Origin: Bordetella sp. BOR01
GTDB taxonomy: Bacteria; Pseudomonadota; Gammaproteobacteria; Burkholderiales; Burkholderiaceae_B
NCBI RefSeq assembly: GCF_019218885.1
Contig: NZ_JAHUWT010000005.1
Span: forward strand, 1-64,000
DNA length: 64,000 nt
Reading direction: 5' to 3'
Made by a program: the position numbers and the translations under genes. Below the pieces are notes generated by a model. The model did no database searches. It was not told the DNA's origin and was given only the letters and a program-made list of their open reading frames with translations. Shown one piece after another: positions 40,871-48,996 of the stretch (position 1 is its first letter; the number at the start of each line of letters is the position of its first letter).

Positions 40871-43089
40871 CAGTACGTTACCGTCATGGTGGCGTAGTAG
40901 GCGCGGCCCGGCTCGTTGTAGGTGGCCGCGCCGGCCGAGCTGGAGTTGCCTTCGCGGTAAAGCTGCTTGTCGAACAGGTTGCTGACGCCCACGCGGAAAC
41001 GCAGGTTGCGATTGGGCTCGTAGCCCACGCTCAAGCCCACCAGCGCATACGGGCTGAGGGTCTGCAGGGCGTCGCCTTCCAGGTCTTCGCCGGTACGCGC
41101 GTTGGCCGTGGGGCCTTCTTGCTTGCCGTAGTAAGTGACGTTGGCCTGGAACGACCATTGCGGCGTGTAGTACCAGTCCAGCGTGCTGTTGATGGTGTAT
41201 TCGGGAATGACGCTCAGCGGTTCGCCCGTGCTTTTGTTCTTGGACTGGATCATGTAGGTGAAATTGGTGTTCCAGTCCAGGGCCGGGGTCAGCGGCACGA
41301 ACAGGTTGCCTTCCAGGCCTTCGACCACGGCCTTGCCGCTATTGGTCCATTGCAGCACGCGCGCGCCGTTGGGCAGGCGGTACAGGTAATCGTTGCTGGC
41401 GACGATCTTGTTCTTGTAGTCGTTGCGGAAGTAGGCCGCGCTGGTGCGCCATGTGCCCGGGTCGTACTCGAACCCGATTTCCTTGTTGATGCTGGTTTCG
41501 GGCGACAGGTCGGGGTTGCCGACCAGGTAGCAGCCGCCGGCATTGGTCTGCGATTGCAGGCAGCCGTTGCCGCGGCTGTACAGCAAGTAGTTCGGGTTCG
41601 ATTGATACAGGTTGGGCGCCTTGTAGGCCCGCGCGATGCCGCCCTTGATGCGCAGGTAGTCGGTAGCCGCGTACGACGCGTTCAGGCTGGGGCTCACGTT
41701 GTTGCCGAATTCGCTGTTGTGGTCAAAGCGCAGGCCCGGCGTCAGCGTGGTGCGCAGGCCGGCTTCGATATTGTCTTCGATGAACAGGGCGTAGCTGTCC
41801 TGGCTGGTCTTGGTGGGGCGGCCGGCGCCATCGGTGTCGCCGATGCTGCCGCCGGTGCCCGAATATTCCTGGCGCATGGCCGACGGGTCGTCCAGCGATT
41901 CGTGCAGGTATTCGATCCCGACGGTGGCCACTTGCTGCCAGCCCAGGTGGAAGGGCACACTGACCTCGCTGGCCGCCCGCAGGTTTCTCAGGCGCGCGGT
42001 CTGGCGGCCCGTGTCTTGCGGGGCGCCCTCGGGGCCGCCTGCCAGGCCTTCCTGCTGGCGCGAATTGCGCGTGTAGTCGTATGACAGCGACGAGCGCGAT
42101 GTGCCCCAGGCGTAGTCGCCACGATGTGTCAGGCCGACATTCTGCCGATACATCGCATTGGTTTCCTCGCCGTACAGGCTATCGGTGAAGTCGTTGCTGT
42201 TGTTGTTCATGGTGTCGCCGGCGTACAGGTTGCCTTGCCGGCTGAAGCCCATTTCCAGGTCTACCGTGTTGCGGGTGTCGGGCCGCCATGAGAACAGCGC
42301 GTTCAGGTCCTGGTTGATGACGCCTTCGCGGCCGGCGGTGTTCGGGTTGCCGTTATCCGCTGTTTCGGAGCGGCCGGCATTGATGTCGCGGGCATCGGGA
42401 TTGGTCTTGTTGTAGTTGCCGTATACGCGCATGCTGAGCGTGTCGCTGATGGGGGTCGACAGGCGCACGTTGACGCGATTGGTATTGCCTTCCCTGCTGT
42501 CTTCGGGCTGGTTCACGTAGTACGTGGCCGACGCGCTGACCTTGTCGGTGGGCTGCTTGGTGATGATGTTCACCACGCCGCCCATGGCGCCCGACCCATA
42601 GCGGGCCGCGGCGGGGCCGCGGATCACTTCGATGCGTTCCACCTCTTCGGCCGGCACCCAGTTGGTATCGCCGCGCGTATCGCGGTCGCCATTCCAGCCA
42701 TAGCGCACGGCATTGCGCGAATCGACCGGCTTGCCGTCGATCAGGATCAGGGTGTTTTCCGGGCCCATGCCGCGGATGTCGATCTGCCGGCTGTTGCCGC
42801 GCGCCCCGCTGGCGCTGTTGCCGGTCAGGTTCACGCCCGGTTCGCGGCGGATGACGTCGGACAAGTCATTGGTGGGCGGGCGGCGCTGGATCTCTTCGGC
42901 AGTGATCACGGACACGCCCAGCGATTCCTTGATTTCTTCCTCTGCCGTCCCCAGCACTTGCACCGAGGCCATTTCCTGCACGACCGCCGGGTCGTCGGGC
43001 GGGGGGGGCGTCTGGGCCAGGGCAGCGCCCGACAAGGCAAGGGTGATGACGGCGCCGGCGTACGGGCGCGCGGAAGGGGGCGTGGACAT
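40870..43089 (-). CDS. bfeA: TonB-dependent ferric enterobactin receptor (BfeA-like, FepA family)
   Basis: 739 residues: signal peptide to about 25 (ALSGAALAQ), TonB-box-like MASVQVLG (about 40-47), plug domain to about 190 (IRGMGPENTLILIDGKPV, VIRGPAAARYGSGAMGGVVN), then a 22-strand barrel ending AYYATMTVTY with the C-terminal aromatic. FepA-type features such as RYGWNGDRDTRGDTNWVP support a catecholate/enterobactin ligand. It imports ferric siderophore across the outer membrane using TonB. Divergent from the AraC-type regulator; a Fur-like site lies in the gap. Confidence 0.88.
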   Translation of the reverse strand: MSTPPSARPYAGAVITLALSGAALAQTPPPPDDPAVVQEMASVQVLGTAEEEIKESLGVSVITAEEIQRRPPTNDLSDVIRREPGVNLTGNSASGARGNSRQIDIRGMGPENTLILIDGKPVDSRNAVRYGWNGDRDTRGDTNWVPAEEVERIEVIRGPAAARYGSGAMGGVVNIITKQPTDKVSASATYYVNQPEDSREGNTNRVNVRLSTPISDTLSMRVYGNYNKTNPDARDINAGRSETADNGNPNTAGREGVINQDLNALFSWRPDTRNTVDLEMGFSRQGNLYAGDTMNNNSNDFTDSLYGEETNAMYRQNVGLTHRGDYAWGTSRSSLSYDYTRNSRQQEGLAGGPEGAPQDTGRQTARLRNLRAASEVSVPFHLGWQQVATVGIEYLHESLDDPSAMRQEYSGTGGSIGDTDGAGRPTKTSQDSYALFIEDNIEAGLRTTLTPGLRFDHNSEFGNNVSPSLNASYAATDYLRIKGGIARAYKAPNLYQSNPNYLLYSRGNGCLQSQTNAGGCYLVGNPDLSPETSINKEIGFEYDPGTWRTSAAYFRNDYKNKIVASNDYLYRLPNGARVLQWTNSGKAVVEGLEGNLFVPLTPALDWNTNFTYMIQSKNKSTGEPLSVIPEYTINSTLDWYYTPQWSFQANVTYYGKQEGPTANARTGEDLEGDALQTLSPYALVGLSVGYEPNRNLRFRVGVSNLFDKQLYREGNSSSAGAATYNEPGRAYYATMTVTY

Positions 43090-43153
43090 GCCGGGTTCTC
43101 CGAGTGCGCAATAAGCGGCGCGCCCCGGGTTTCCCGGCGGCGCGCCTGTTATG

Positions 43154-43183
43154 GTTTAATGGTAATGATTTCCAATATCATTT
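43154..43183 (+). promoter_or_regulatory. Fur-box-like site between bfeA and bfeR
   Basis: TGGTAAT-G-ATTTCCA (43160-43174) fits the 7-1-7 Fur consensus TGATAATnATTATCA, and it overlaps AATGAT/ATCATT halves reaching 43182. It lies 70-95 bases from both divergent start codons, as expected for iron repression of bfeA and bfeR. Confidence 0.6.
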
Positions 43184-43264
43184 CTCGTTCAACATTATGT
43201 CAGCCGGGTTCCTGTCGCGGCTTTGCCCCTGCACCAGAAAGCTTTGCCTGATCCTCATTTCCAC

Positions 43265-44269
43265 ATGAATGCCGCGCTGCCCAATACCGGCGCACCGTTT
43301 CGCCGCGATCCCGCGCTGGTCGACGAGCCCGCGCTGCGCCGCCAGGCCCATCACGGCACGGCGCAGTACGCCGTGGTTGCGCCCGGTTCCAGCCAGCCCA
43401 TGTTCCAGGGCCTGATCGATACCATGGCGCTGGCCGATGGCCTGGTGCTGCACCGCGTGGATGCCCGTGACTTGCAGGGCGTGGCGGTGCGCGCCACCCT
43501 GCGTCCCGGCTTGCGTATCGCCCTGACCGTGGGGGGCAAGGCCGACGTGAGCTTTGGCGGACGCCGCGTCCTGCTGGGGCCGCGGCCCGATGGGCGGGCG
43601 CGTGGCGCGGTCGTGGCGGTGGCCCGGCCCACCGAGTTCGTGCGCCAGTCGCGGCGCGGTGACATCGAGCGCACGGTCAGTCTCACGTTTGCCGACGAAT
43701 GGCTGCAGCGCCGCTTCGGCGATGAGCTGCAGCCCTGCCTGGCGTTCTCACGCCAGCACTTGTCGGTGTACGAATGGAATGCCTCGGCGCAGGCGGTGGC
43801 GCTGGCCGAGCAGATGCTGGCTCCGCCCGAACTCGATACGGCCTTGTCGCGCATGTACCAGGAATCGCGGTCGCTGGACTTGGCCGTCGAGGCCTTTGCC
43901 TGCCTGCGCGGCAGGGTGCCGGCGCAGGCCGGGGCGGGGCTGCGCCAACGCGAACGCGCCCGCATGGAACAGGTGCGCGACCTGCTCGACAGCGGCCAGG
44001 CCGATACCCTGACGCTGGAAGAGATCGCCCGCCACGCTTTCGTCAGCGCCAACACATTGCAACGCCATTTCCGCGCCGTATGGGGCAAGACGGTATTCGC
44101 CTATCTGCGCGACACGCGGCTGGCGCGGGCCCGCCTTGCGCTGGAACGCGATGCCGTCAGCGTGGCGCAGGCGGCCTGGATCGCCGGTTATTCCAGCCCG
44201 GCCAACTTCGCCACCGCGTTTCGCCAACGGTATGGCATGCCGCCGGGGCAGGTGGGGCGGCGGGCTTGA
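43265..44269 (+). CDS. bfeR: AraC-family regulator of the enterobactin locus (BfeR-like)
   Basis: 334 residues from ATG 43265; a TTG at 43223 is an in-frame alternative, and neither has a strong ribosome site. The last about 100 residues form the two helix-turn-helix motifs (LTLEEIARHAFVSANTLQRHF and SVAQAAWIAGYSSPANFATAF), ending RQRYGMPPGQVGRR. The N-terminal half resembles siderophore-sensing PchR/AlcR/BfeR-type regulators. It is divergent from bfeA and should activate it in the presence of enterobactin. Known context of the Bordetella bfe genes supports the name. Confidence 0.82.
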   Translation: MNAALPNTGAPFRRDPALVDEPALRRQAHHGTAQYAVVAPGSSQPMFQGLIDTMALADGLVLHRVDARDLQGVAVRATLRPGLRIALTVGGKADVSFGGRRVLLGPRPDGRARGAVVAVARPTEFVRQSRRGDIERTVSLTFADEWLQRRFGDELQPCLAFSRQHLSVYEWNASAQAVALAEQMLAPPELDTALSRMYQESRSLDLAVEAFACLRGRVPAQAGAGLRQRERARMEQVRDLLDSGQADTLTLEEIARHAFVSANTLQRHFRAVWGKTVFAYLRDTRLARARLALERDAVSVAQAAWIAGYSSPANFATAFRQRYGMPPGQVGRRA

Positions 44270-44292
44270 GGGCTGGCCGCGCCACGCCGATA

Positions 44293-45102
44293 TCATCGCG
44301 CCATGAGTGCGACCAGTTCGGGGTCATGCCGCGCATAGGCACCTGCCCGGCTGATCTTCATGTTGCAGTCGGTGTGCAAGCGCACCATCATGATGGCCGA
44401 TCTCCAGGCGATGGCCAGGACGTCGACGACCAAGGCGCCGCAGACCTGCGTCAGCTTGTGTTCTATCAATAGGGATGCAAGCACGCTTTCAGCGGGGACG
44501 ATGACGTCGGCGCGCTGCCGGGTCACGGCATAAGTTGCCGCATTCGTGAAGGCCTGCAATAGGGTTTGCGGATATTTGGCCGCCGTTTCGAGCAACTGTG
44601 CCTCGTGCATGGGAGGATCCAGCGAGGCGCATGGCAGTACGCGCGATGCCAGCCCGTGTTGCTTGACCGTCGACTGCACGATGGCGGATATCTCGGGGGC
44701 GTTTGCGATGGGCGCAATGTTTTGTCCCAAAGAGCAGGACACCAGCATGGACGATTCCAGTATTCCAGTCACAGGGATGTCGACCGCTGAACGTATTTCC
44801 CGCAGCATCGGCTCGCTGAACGAGCCGATCACAAAGGCATCGAAGCCATCGCGTTCCGCGCGGATCGCATAGTCGATTATCTGGTCGACCGCCCGGTGGT
44901 AGACAAAAGCATTGCCCAATGCCGAGGTTGGCGTGCGTCCATGATACGTGCCCGGGTGCAGGCCATGAACGTGCACCGTGGCCTCGTTGTGCAATACCTG
45001 TCCGGCATGCTTGTTCAAGAAATCGCGGTAGCTGCCCAGGCCGTCGAGCTCGGTCATCGACTGGTGCCAAAGGCGCAACGGCTTTCGTTCACTTGCTTTC
45101 AT
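44293..45102 (-). CDS. Aspartate/glutamate/hydantoin racemase family protein
   Basis: 269 residues from the start at 45102, preceded by GTGGAGGG. Two-domain racemase pattern with FVIGSFSEPMLREIRSAVDIPVTGILESS (first half) and VIVPAES...LASLLIEHKL (second half). Cysteines that could act as the acid/base pair are Cys in SSMLVSCS and in RVLPCASLD, but equivalence to the catalytic pair is not certain. It follows the Bug gene by 77 bases in the same direction and probably isomerises or lyses a ligand-derived acid. Confidence 0.78.
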   Translation of the reverse strand: MKASERKPLRLWHQSMTELDGLGSYRDFLNKHAGQVLHNEATVHVHGLHPGTYHGRTPTSALGNAFVYHRAVDQIIDYAIRAERDGFDAFVIGSFSEPMLREIRSAVDIPVTGILESSMLVSCSLGQNIAPIANAPEISAIVQSTVKQHGLASRVLPCASLDPPMHEAQLLETAAKYPQTLLQAFTNAATYAVTRQRADVIVPAESVLASLLIEHKLTQVCGALVVDVLAIAWRSAIMMVRLHTDCNMKISRAGAYARHDPELVALMAR

Positions 45103-45179
45103 GGACTTACCCTCCACTTCCTTGATTGATGCACGGACAGACGACCTGGGAGCGCTCACGGCGAGCGCTGGACGGCCGT

Positions 45180-46127
45180 TTACTGGGGTTTGATATTGAG
45201 GTCGGCAAGGCCTTTCTGCCAGCGCGTGATATCGGCCCGCACCATGGATGCAAACGCTTTCTGGCTAAGCGATAGCGGAATGCTGCCCGTCTTGACGAAT
45301 CGCTCTTTCATCTGGGGTTCCTCCAGCACTTTCGTGAATGCCGCATGCAGGCGGTCGACGATTCCCATCGGCGTATTGGGCGGGGCGAGGATACCTTGCC
45401 AGATCACGACATCAGTGCGAACCCCCTGGCTGGTCAGGCTCGGCAGGCCCTCGAAGGGCGTGTTGGACGCGACGCCCAGCGATACCACGCGGTCGCGGAA
45501 AGATAGCCACAACGGGCCGGGCATGAACATCAGATCCACTTGCCCCGCCAGTACCGATTGTGCGGCGGGGGCAGCGCCCTGGTAGGGCACGTTGAGCAGA
45601 TCTATCTTGGAGGCGGCGCGGAAGGCCTCGGCACTGACATGCCCCAGGCTGCCGTTGCCCCACGAAGCGTAGGTAAGCTGTCTGTCCTTGGCCAGCTTCA
45701 GTAGCTCGGCGGTCGTCTTGACCCCCAGATCCGAGCGGGTCACCAGGACGGTCGTGACCTGATTCACGGGTGCGACAGGGATGAATTCACCGGGTTCGTA
45801 TCGTGTCAGGTTGGGCTGCAGATGCGGCGCGATGGATATCGCGTCGGAAGCGCCCAGCAATAACGTATAGCCATCCGGATCGGCCCGGAACACCAGATCC
45901 GTGCCAACGATGCCGCCGGCTCCAGGCCGGTTTTCCACCACGACCGGCTGGCCCAGCTCTTGGCCGAGGCGATCGCTCATCGACCGGGCCGCAACATCCG
46001 AGGCGCCTCCCGGCGGGTAGGGCACGACAATCCTGATCGGCCGGCTGGGGTTCCATTCTGCCTGCACCGGGGTGATAAAGCCCGCAGACGTGATGGCAAC
46101 TATTGCTAATGCGCGCCCCAATTTCAT
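45180..46127 (-). CDS. Bug-family periplasmic binding protein
   Basis: 315 residues from the start at 46127, preceded by TAGGAGACG. Signal peptide KLGRALAIVAITSAGFITPVQA, then RPIRIVVPYPPGGASDVAARS, VENRPGAGGIVGTDLV, ADPDGYTLLLG, NVPYQGAAPAAQSVLAGQV and GILAPPNTPMGIVDRL. The 67-residue upstream extension is rejected because the signal peptide begins here. First gene of a two-gene unit with the racemase; a perfect 16-base palindrome sits about 90 bases upstream. Confidence 0.9.
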   Translation of the reverse strand: MKLGRALAIVAITSAGFITPVQAEWNPSRPIRIVVPYPPGGASDVAARSMSDRLGQELGQPVVVENRPGAGGIVGTDLVFRADPDGYTLLLGASDAISIAPHLQPNLTRYEPGEFIPVAPVNQVTTVLVTRSDLGVKTTAELLKLAKDRQLTYASWGNGSLGHVSAEAFRAASKIDLLNVPYQGAAPAAQSVLAGQVDLMFMPGPLWLSFRDRVVSLGVASNTPFEGLPSLTSQGVRTDVVIWQGILAPPNTPMGIVDRLHAAFTKVLEEPQMKERFVKTGSIPLSLSQKAFASMVRADITRWQKGLADLNIKPQ

Positions 46128-46218
46128 GATTCGTCTCCTATTCTGGACAGACATGTTTGCTTGCGCGATGGCGGTACAAGCCATTGCCTCTTTGCGCATG
46201 TCTTTGTGGTGTCCTGTC

Positions 46219-46253
46219 ATTCCTATATAGGAATACAGTACCGGAATAGGAAT
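46219..46253 (-). promoter_or_regulatory. Perfect palindrome ATTCCTAT-ATAGGAAT plus extra half-site
   Basis: A 16-base perfect palindrome (46219-46234) lies upstream of the Bug-racemase unit and ATAGGAAT recurs at 46246-46253, 19 bases on. This is a strong operator candidate. No GntR/TetR-type gene is adjacent; the neighbouring LysR gene is one possible binder. Confidence 0.5.
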
Positions 46254-46400
46254 TCTATCGAGATTTCGTATCCGTGACCTGATAGGGCTTACCCGTAGCC
46301 GGGCCGGCCGTGGATCATCGCCGCGCAATCGCCGCTGGCGAAGTCCGCGTCGTTGCGGGTTGGGGAATGTGCCGGGTTTGCCGCCGGATGCCTGAGCGCG

Positions 46401-47354
46401 TCAGGCCAGCAGGATCGCGGGGGCCATCTTGGCCGGCGCGGCGGGATCGCTGGCCGTACCGGACTTGAAGCGCCGCGCCGAATCCTCTACCCAGGCCCGG
46501 AACGCCTGCACCGCGGGCGAATCGCGCTTGTATTCCGGGTACACCAGGCAGTAGCGCTTGGCGTGCTTGAGCGCGATGTCGAAGGGAATCACCAGATCGC
46601 CGCGCACGAGTTCCTGCTCGACATAGAAGCGCGGCACCAGTGCCACGCCCAGGCCGGCACGGGCCGCCTCGATCACCATGGAATACAACTCGAACCGCAT
46701 GCCGGGCAAGGGGCGGTCGTTGGCGGCGTCCACCATGTCGAACCAGCGGCGCCAGACATCGGTGCGGGTGGCCTTGTGCAGCAACGGCACGCGTGCCAGA
46801 TCGGCGGGCTCGTGCAGCGCCGCCAGGTCATGGTGGTGCGGGCTGATCACCGGCACGACTTCTTCGTCGAACAGCTCGATCTTCACCACGCCTGTCCAGG
46901 CCGGGTGGTCGAAATGCAGGGCGGCGTCGAAGTTGGTGCCCCGGAACAGGAAGGGTTCGGGCCGTTCGCTGAAATTCATGGTGATGTGCGGGTGCCGCGC
47001 CTGGAATTCGTGCAGGCGCGGCAGCAGCCAGCGGTTCGAGAAGGTGGGAATGACCGCCAGCTCGAGTATGCCGCCCGCGCCGCGGTGCGCCATCAGCTCT
47101 TGGGTATGCAGTTCGATTTCTTCCAGGTGCGGCCCGATGCGGTCGGCATAGTAGCGGCCCGCATCGTTGAGCACCACTTGCTTCTTCACGCGCGTGAACA
47201 GGCGTGCGTCCAGGTAGTTTTCCAGTGCCGCGATCTGGCGGCTGACCGCGCTTTCCGACAGGCAGAGCTCTTCGGCTGCGCGGGCGAAATTCTCGTGGCG
47301 GGCGGCTGCCTCGAAGACCGCCAGTGCGACAGTGCTGGGTATTTTCCGCTTCAT
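46401..47354 (-). CDS. LysR family regulator (GcvA-like)
   Basis: 317 residues. N-terminal winged helix with FEAAARHENFARAAEELCLSES-type pattern followed by AVSRQIAALENYL and VKKQVVLNDAGR, close to the GcvA group; the effector domain follows. It is divergent from the aldehyde dehydrogenase gene across 134 bases that contain two perfect dyads, one of them an ideal T-N11-A LysR box. It probably activates the ALDH-flavoprotein-Liv operon, and may also act on the Bug-racemase unit downstream. Confidence 0.9.
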   Translation of the reverse strand: MKRKIPSTVALAVFEAAARHENFARAAEELCLSESAVSRQIAALENYLDARLFTRVKKQVVLNDAGRYYADRIGPHLEEIELHTQELMAHRGAGGILELAVIPTFSNRWLLPRLHEFQARHPHITMNFSERPEPFLFRGTNFDAALHFDHPAWTGVVKIELFDEEVVPVISPHHHDLAALHEPADLARVPLLHKATRTDVWRRWFDMVDAANDRPLPGMRFELYSMVIEAARAGLGVALVPRFYVEQELVRGDLVIPFDIALKHAKRYCLVYPEYKRDSPAVQAFRAWVEDSARRFKSGTASDPAAPAKMAPAILLA

Positions 47355-47363
47355 GCGTGCGCC

Positions 47364-47434
47364 CCCTTGGCAGGTTGAGTTGATGAGGAAACCGCATCAA
47401 CTCCTGATTATTAATCAGTTCCGCCCTTGGCAGG
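47364..47434 (+). promoter_or_regulatory. Two perfect dyads framed by an 11-base direct repeat (LysR/ALDH control region)
   Basis: GAGTTGATG / CATCAACTC (47377-47403, 9-base spacer) and CTGATTA-T-TAATCAG (47404-47418) abut each other. The second contains TGATTATTAATCA, a perfect T-N11-A LysR box. CCCTTGGCAGG occurs at 47364 and again at 47424, exactly 60 bases apart, framing both dyads. Confidence 0.65.
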
Positions 47435-47488
47435 GTGCTGACCATAATGGCGTATCGCAATCAGGTAGGCACAACAAAGGTCGAGGCA

Positions 47489-48967
47489 ATGGAACGTTAC
47501 CAACTTTTCATCAATAACGAATGGGTAGACGCCGAGGCGGGCGAATGGTTCGACACCGAGGATCCGTTCTCGGGCAAGGCGTGGGCCCAGGTGCCGCGTG
47601 CGCGGGCCGCCGATGTCGACCGCGCTGTCGCGGCCGCCCGGCAGGCCTTCGAAGGCGAATGGTCCCGGCTGTCGGCCAGCGATCGCGGCCGCCTGCTGTA
47701 CAAGCTGGGCGAACTGATCGAACACAATGCGCAACGCCTGGCCGAAGTGGAAAGCCGCGACAACGGCAAGCTGATGAGCGAGGTGCTGGGCCAGGTGAAG
47801 TACTGCGCCAAGTATTTTTATTACTACGGCGGGCTGGCCGACAAGATCCAGGGCCATGTCGTGCCGATCGACAAGCCCGGGGTGTTCAATACCGTGCGCT
47901 ACGAGCCCATCGGCGTGGTGGCCAGCATCACCCCGTGGAACTCGTCGCTGCTGCTGACGGCCTGGAAACTGGGGCCGGCCCTGTGCGCAGGCAATACCAT
48001 TGTCTGCAAGCCATCGGAATTCACGCCCGCTTCGCTGCTGGTGCTGGCCGGGCTGGCCAAAGAGGCTGGCATTCCCGCGGGCGTGATCAATGTGCTGACC
48101 GGTTTCGGCGCCGAAGTGGGTGAACCGCTGATCCGCCATCCGGATGTGGGCCGTGTGGCCTTCACCGGCGGCGACGCGGCCGGCCGCCGGGTCTATGCGA
48201 CCGCGGCCGAAGGCCTGAAGCGCGTGTCGCTGGAACTGGGCGGCAAGTCGCCCAACATCGTGTTCGACGATGCCGACCTGGATCGCGCCGCCAACGGCGT
48301 CATCACCGGCATTTTCTCGGCCGGCGGGCAAACTTGCATGGCCGGTTCGCGCCTGTTGCTGCAGGAATCCATCCATGATGAATTCCTGGACCGTATCGAG
48401 AAGATCACGCGCTCGGCCAAGATCGGCGATCCCACCCAGGCCGATACGCAGATCGGCCCGGTGGCAACGCGGCCGCAGTACGAGAAAGTGCTGCAGTACA
48501 TCGATATCGCCAAGCAGGAAGGCGCACGGTGCGTTACCGGTGGCCGCGCGCTGACTGGCCCGCAGTACGGCGCGGGCCAATTCGTCGAGCCGACCATTTT
48601 CGCCGACGTGACCAACCAGATGCGCATCGCGCAGGAAGAAGTCTTCGGGCCGGTGCTGGCGGTGCTGAAGTTCAAGGATGAAGAAGACGCTATCCGCATC
48701 GGCAACGATATCCGCTTCGGCCTGGCCGCCGGCGTGTGGACCAGGAGCCTGCACCGTGCGATGTTGATGTCGGAAAAACTGCGTGCCGGCACGGTGTGGG
48801 TGAACAACTACCGGTCCACCAGCTACATGACGCCGTTCGGCGGGTTCAAGGACAGCGGCCTGGGCCGCGAGGGCGGCTTTGAATCGGTGAAGGAATACAT
48901 GGAGGTCAAGAGCGTGTGGATGTCTTCTGACCTGAACATGCCCAATCCCTTCGTGCGCAAGTACTGA
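47489..48967 (+). CDS. Aldehyde dehydrogenase (NAD(P)-dependent, ALDH superfamily)
   Basis: 492 residues from ATG 47489 (AAAGG upstream); a longer start at 47435 is less likely. Motifs are ASITPWNSSLLLTAWKLG, the catalytic Glu in LELGGKSPNIVFDDAD and the nucleophile Cys in SAGGQTCMAGSRLL. It oxidises an aldehyde to the acid; closest by eye to betaine/aromatic-aldehyde-type enzymes, so substrate is open. It heads the unit with a flavoprotein and a Liv-type ABC transporter and is divergent from a LysR gene. Confidence 0.92.
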   Translation: MERYQLFINNEWVDAEAGEWFDTEDPFSGKAWAQVPRARAADVDRAVAAARQAFEGEWSRLSASDRGRLLYKLGELIEHNAQRLAEVESRDNGKLMSEVLGQVKYCAKYFYYYGGLADKIQGHVVPIDKPGVFNTVRYEPIGVVASITPWNSSLLLTAWKLGPALCAGNTIVCKPSEFTPASLLVLAGLAKEAGIPAGVINVLTGFGAEVGEPLIRHPDVGRVAFTGGDAAGRRVYATAAEGLKRVSLELGGKSPNIVFDDADLDRAANGVITGIFSAGGQTCMAGSRLLLQESIHDEFLDRIEKITRSAKIGDPTQADTQIGPVATRPQYEKVLQYIDIAKQEGARCVTGGRALTGPQYGAGQFVEPTIFADVTNQMRIAQEEVFGPVLAVLKFKDEEDAIRIGNDIRFGLAAGVWTRSLHRAMLMSEKLRAGTVWVNNYRSTSYMTPFGGFKDSGLGREGGFESVKEYMEVKSVWMSSDLNMPNPFVRKY

Positions 48968-48996
48968 TCCCGGGCCCAATGGAAAGCGGAACAACC

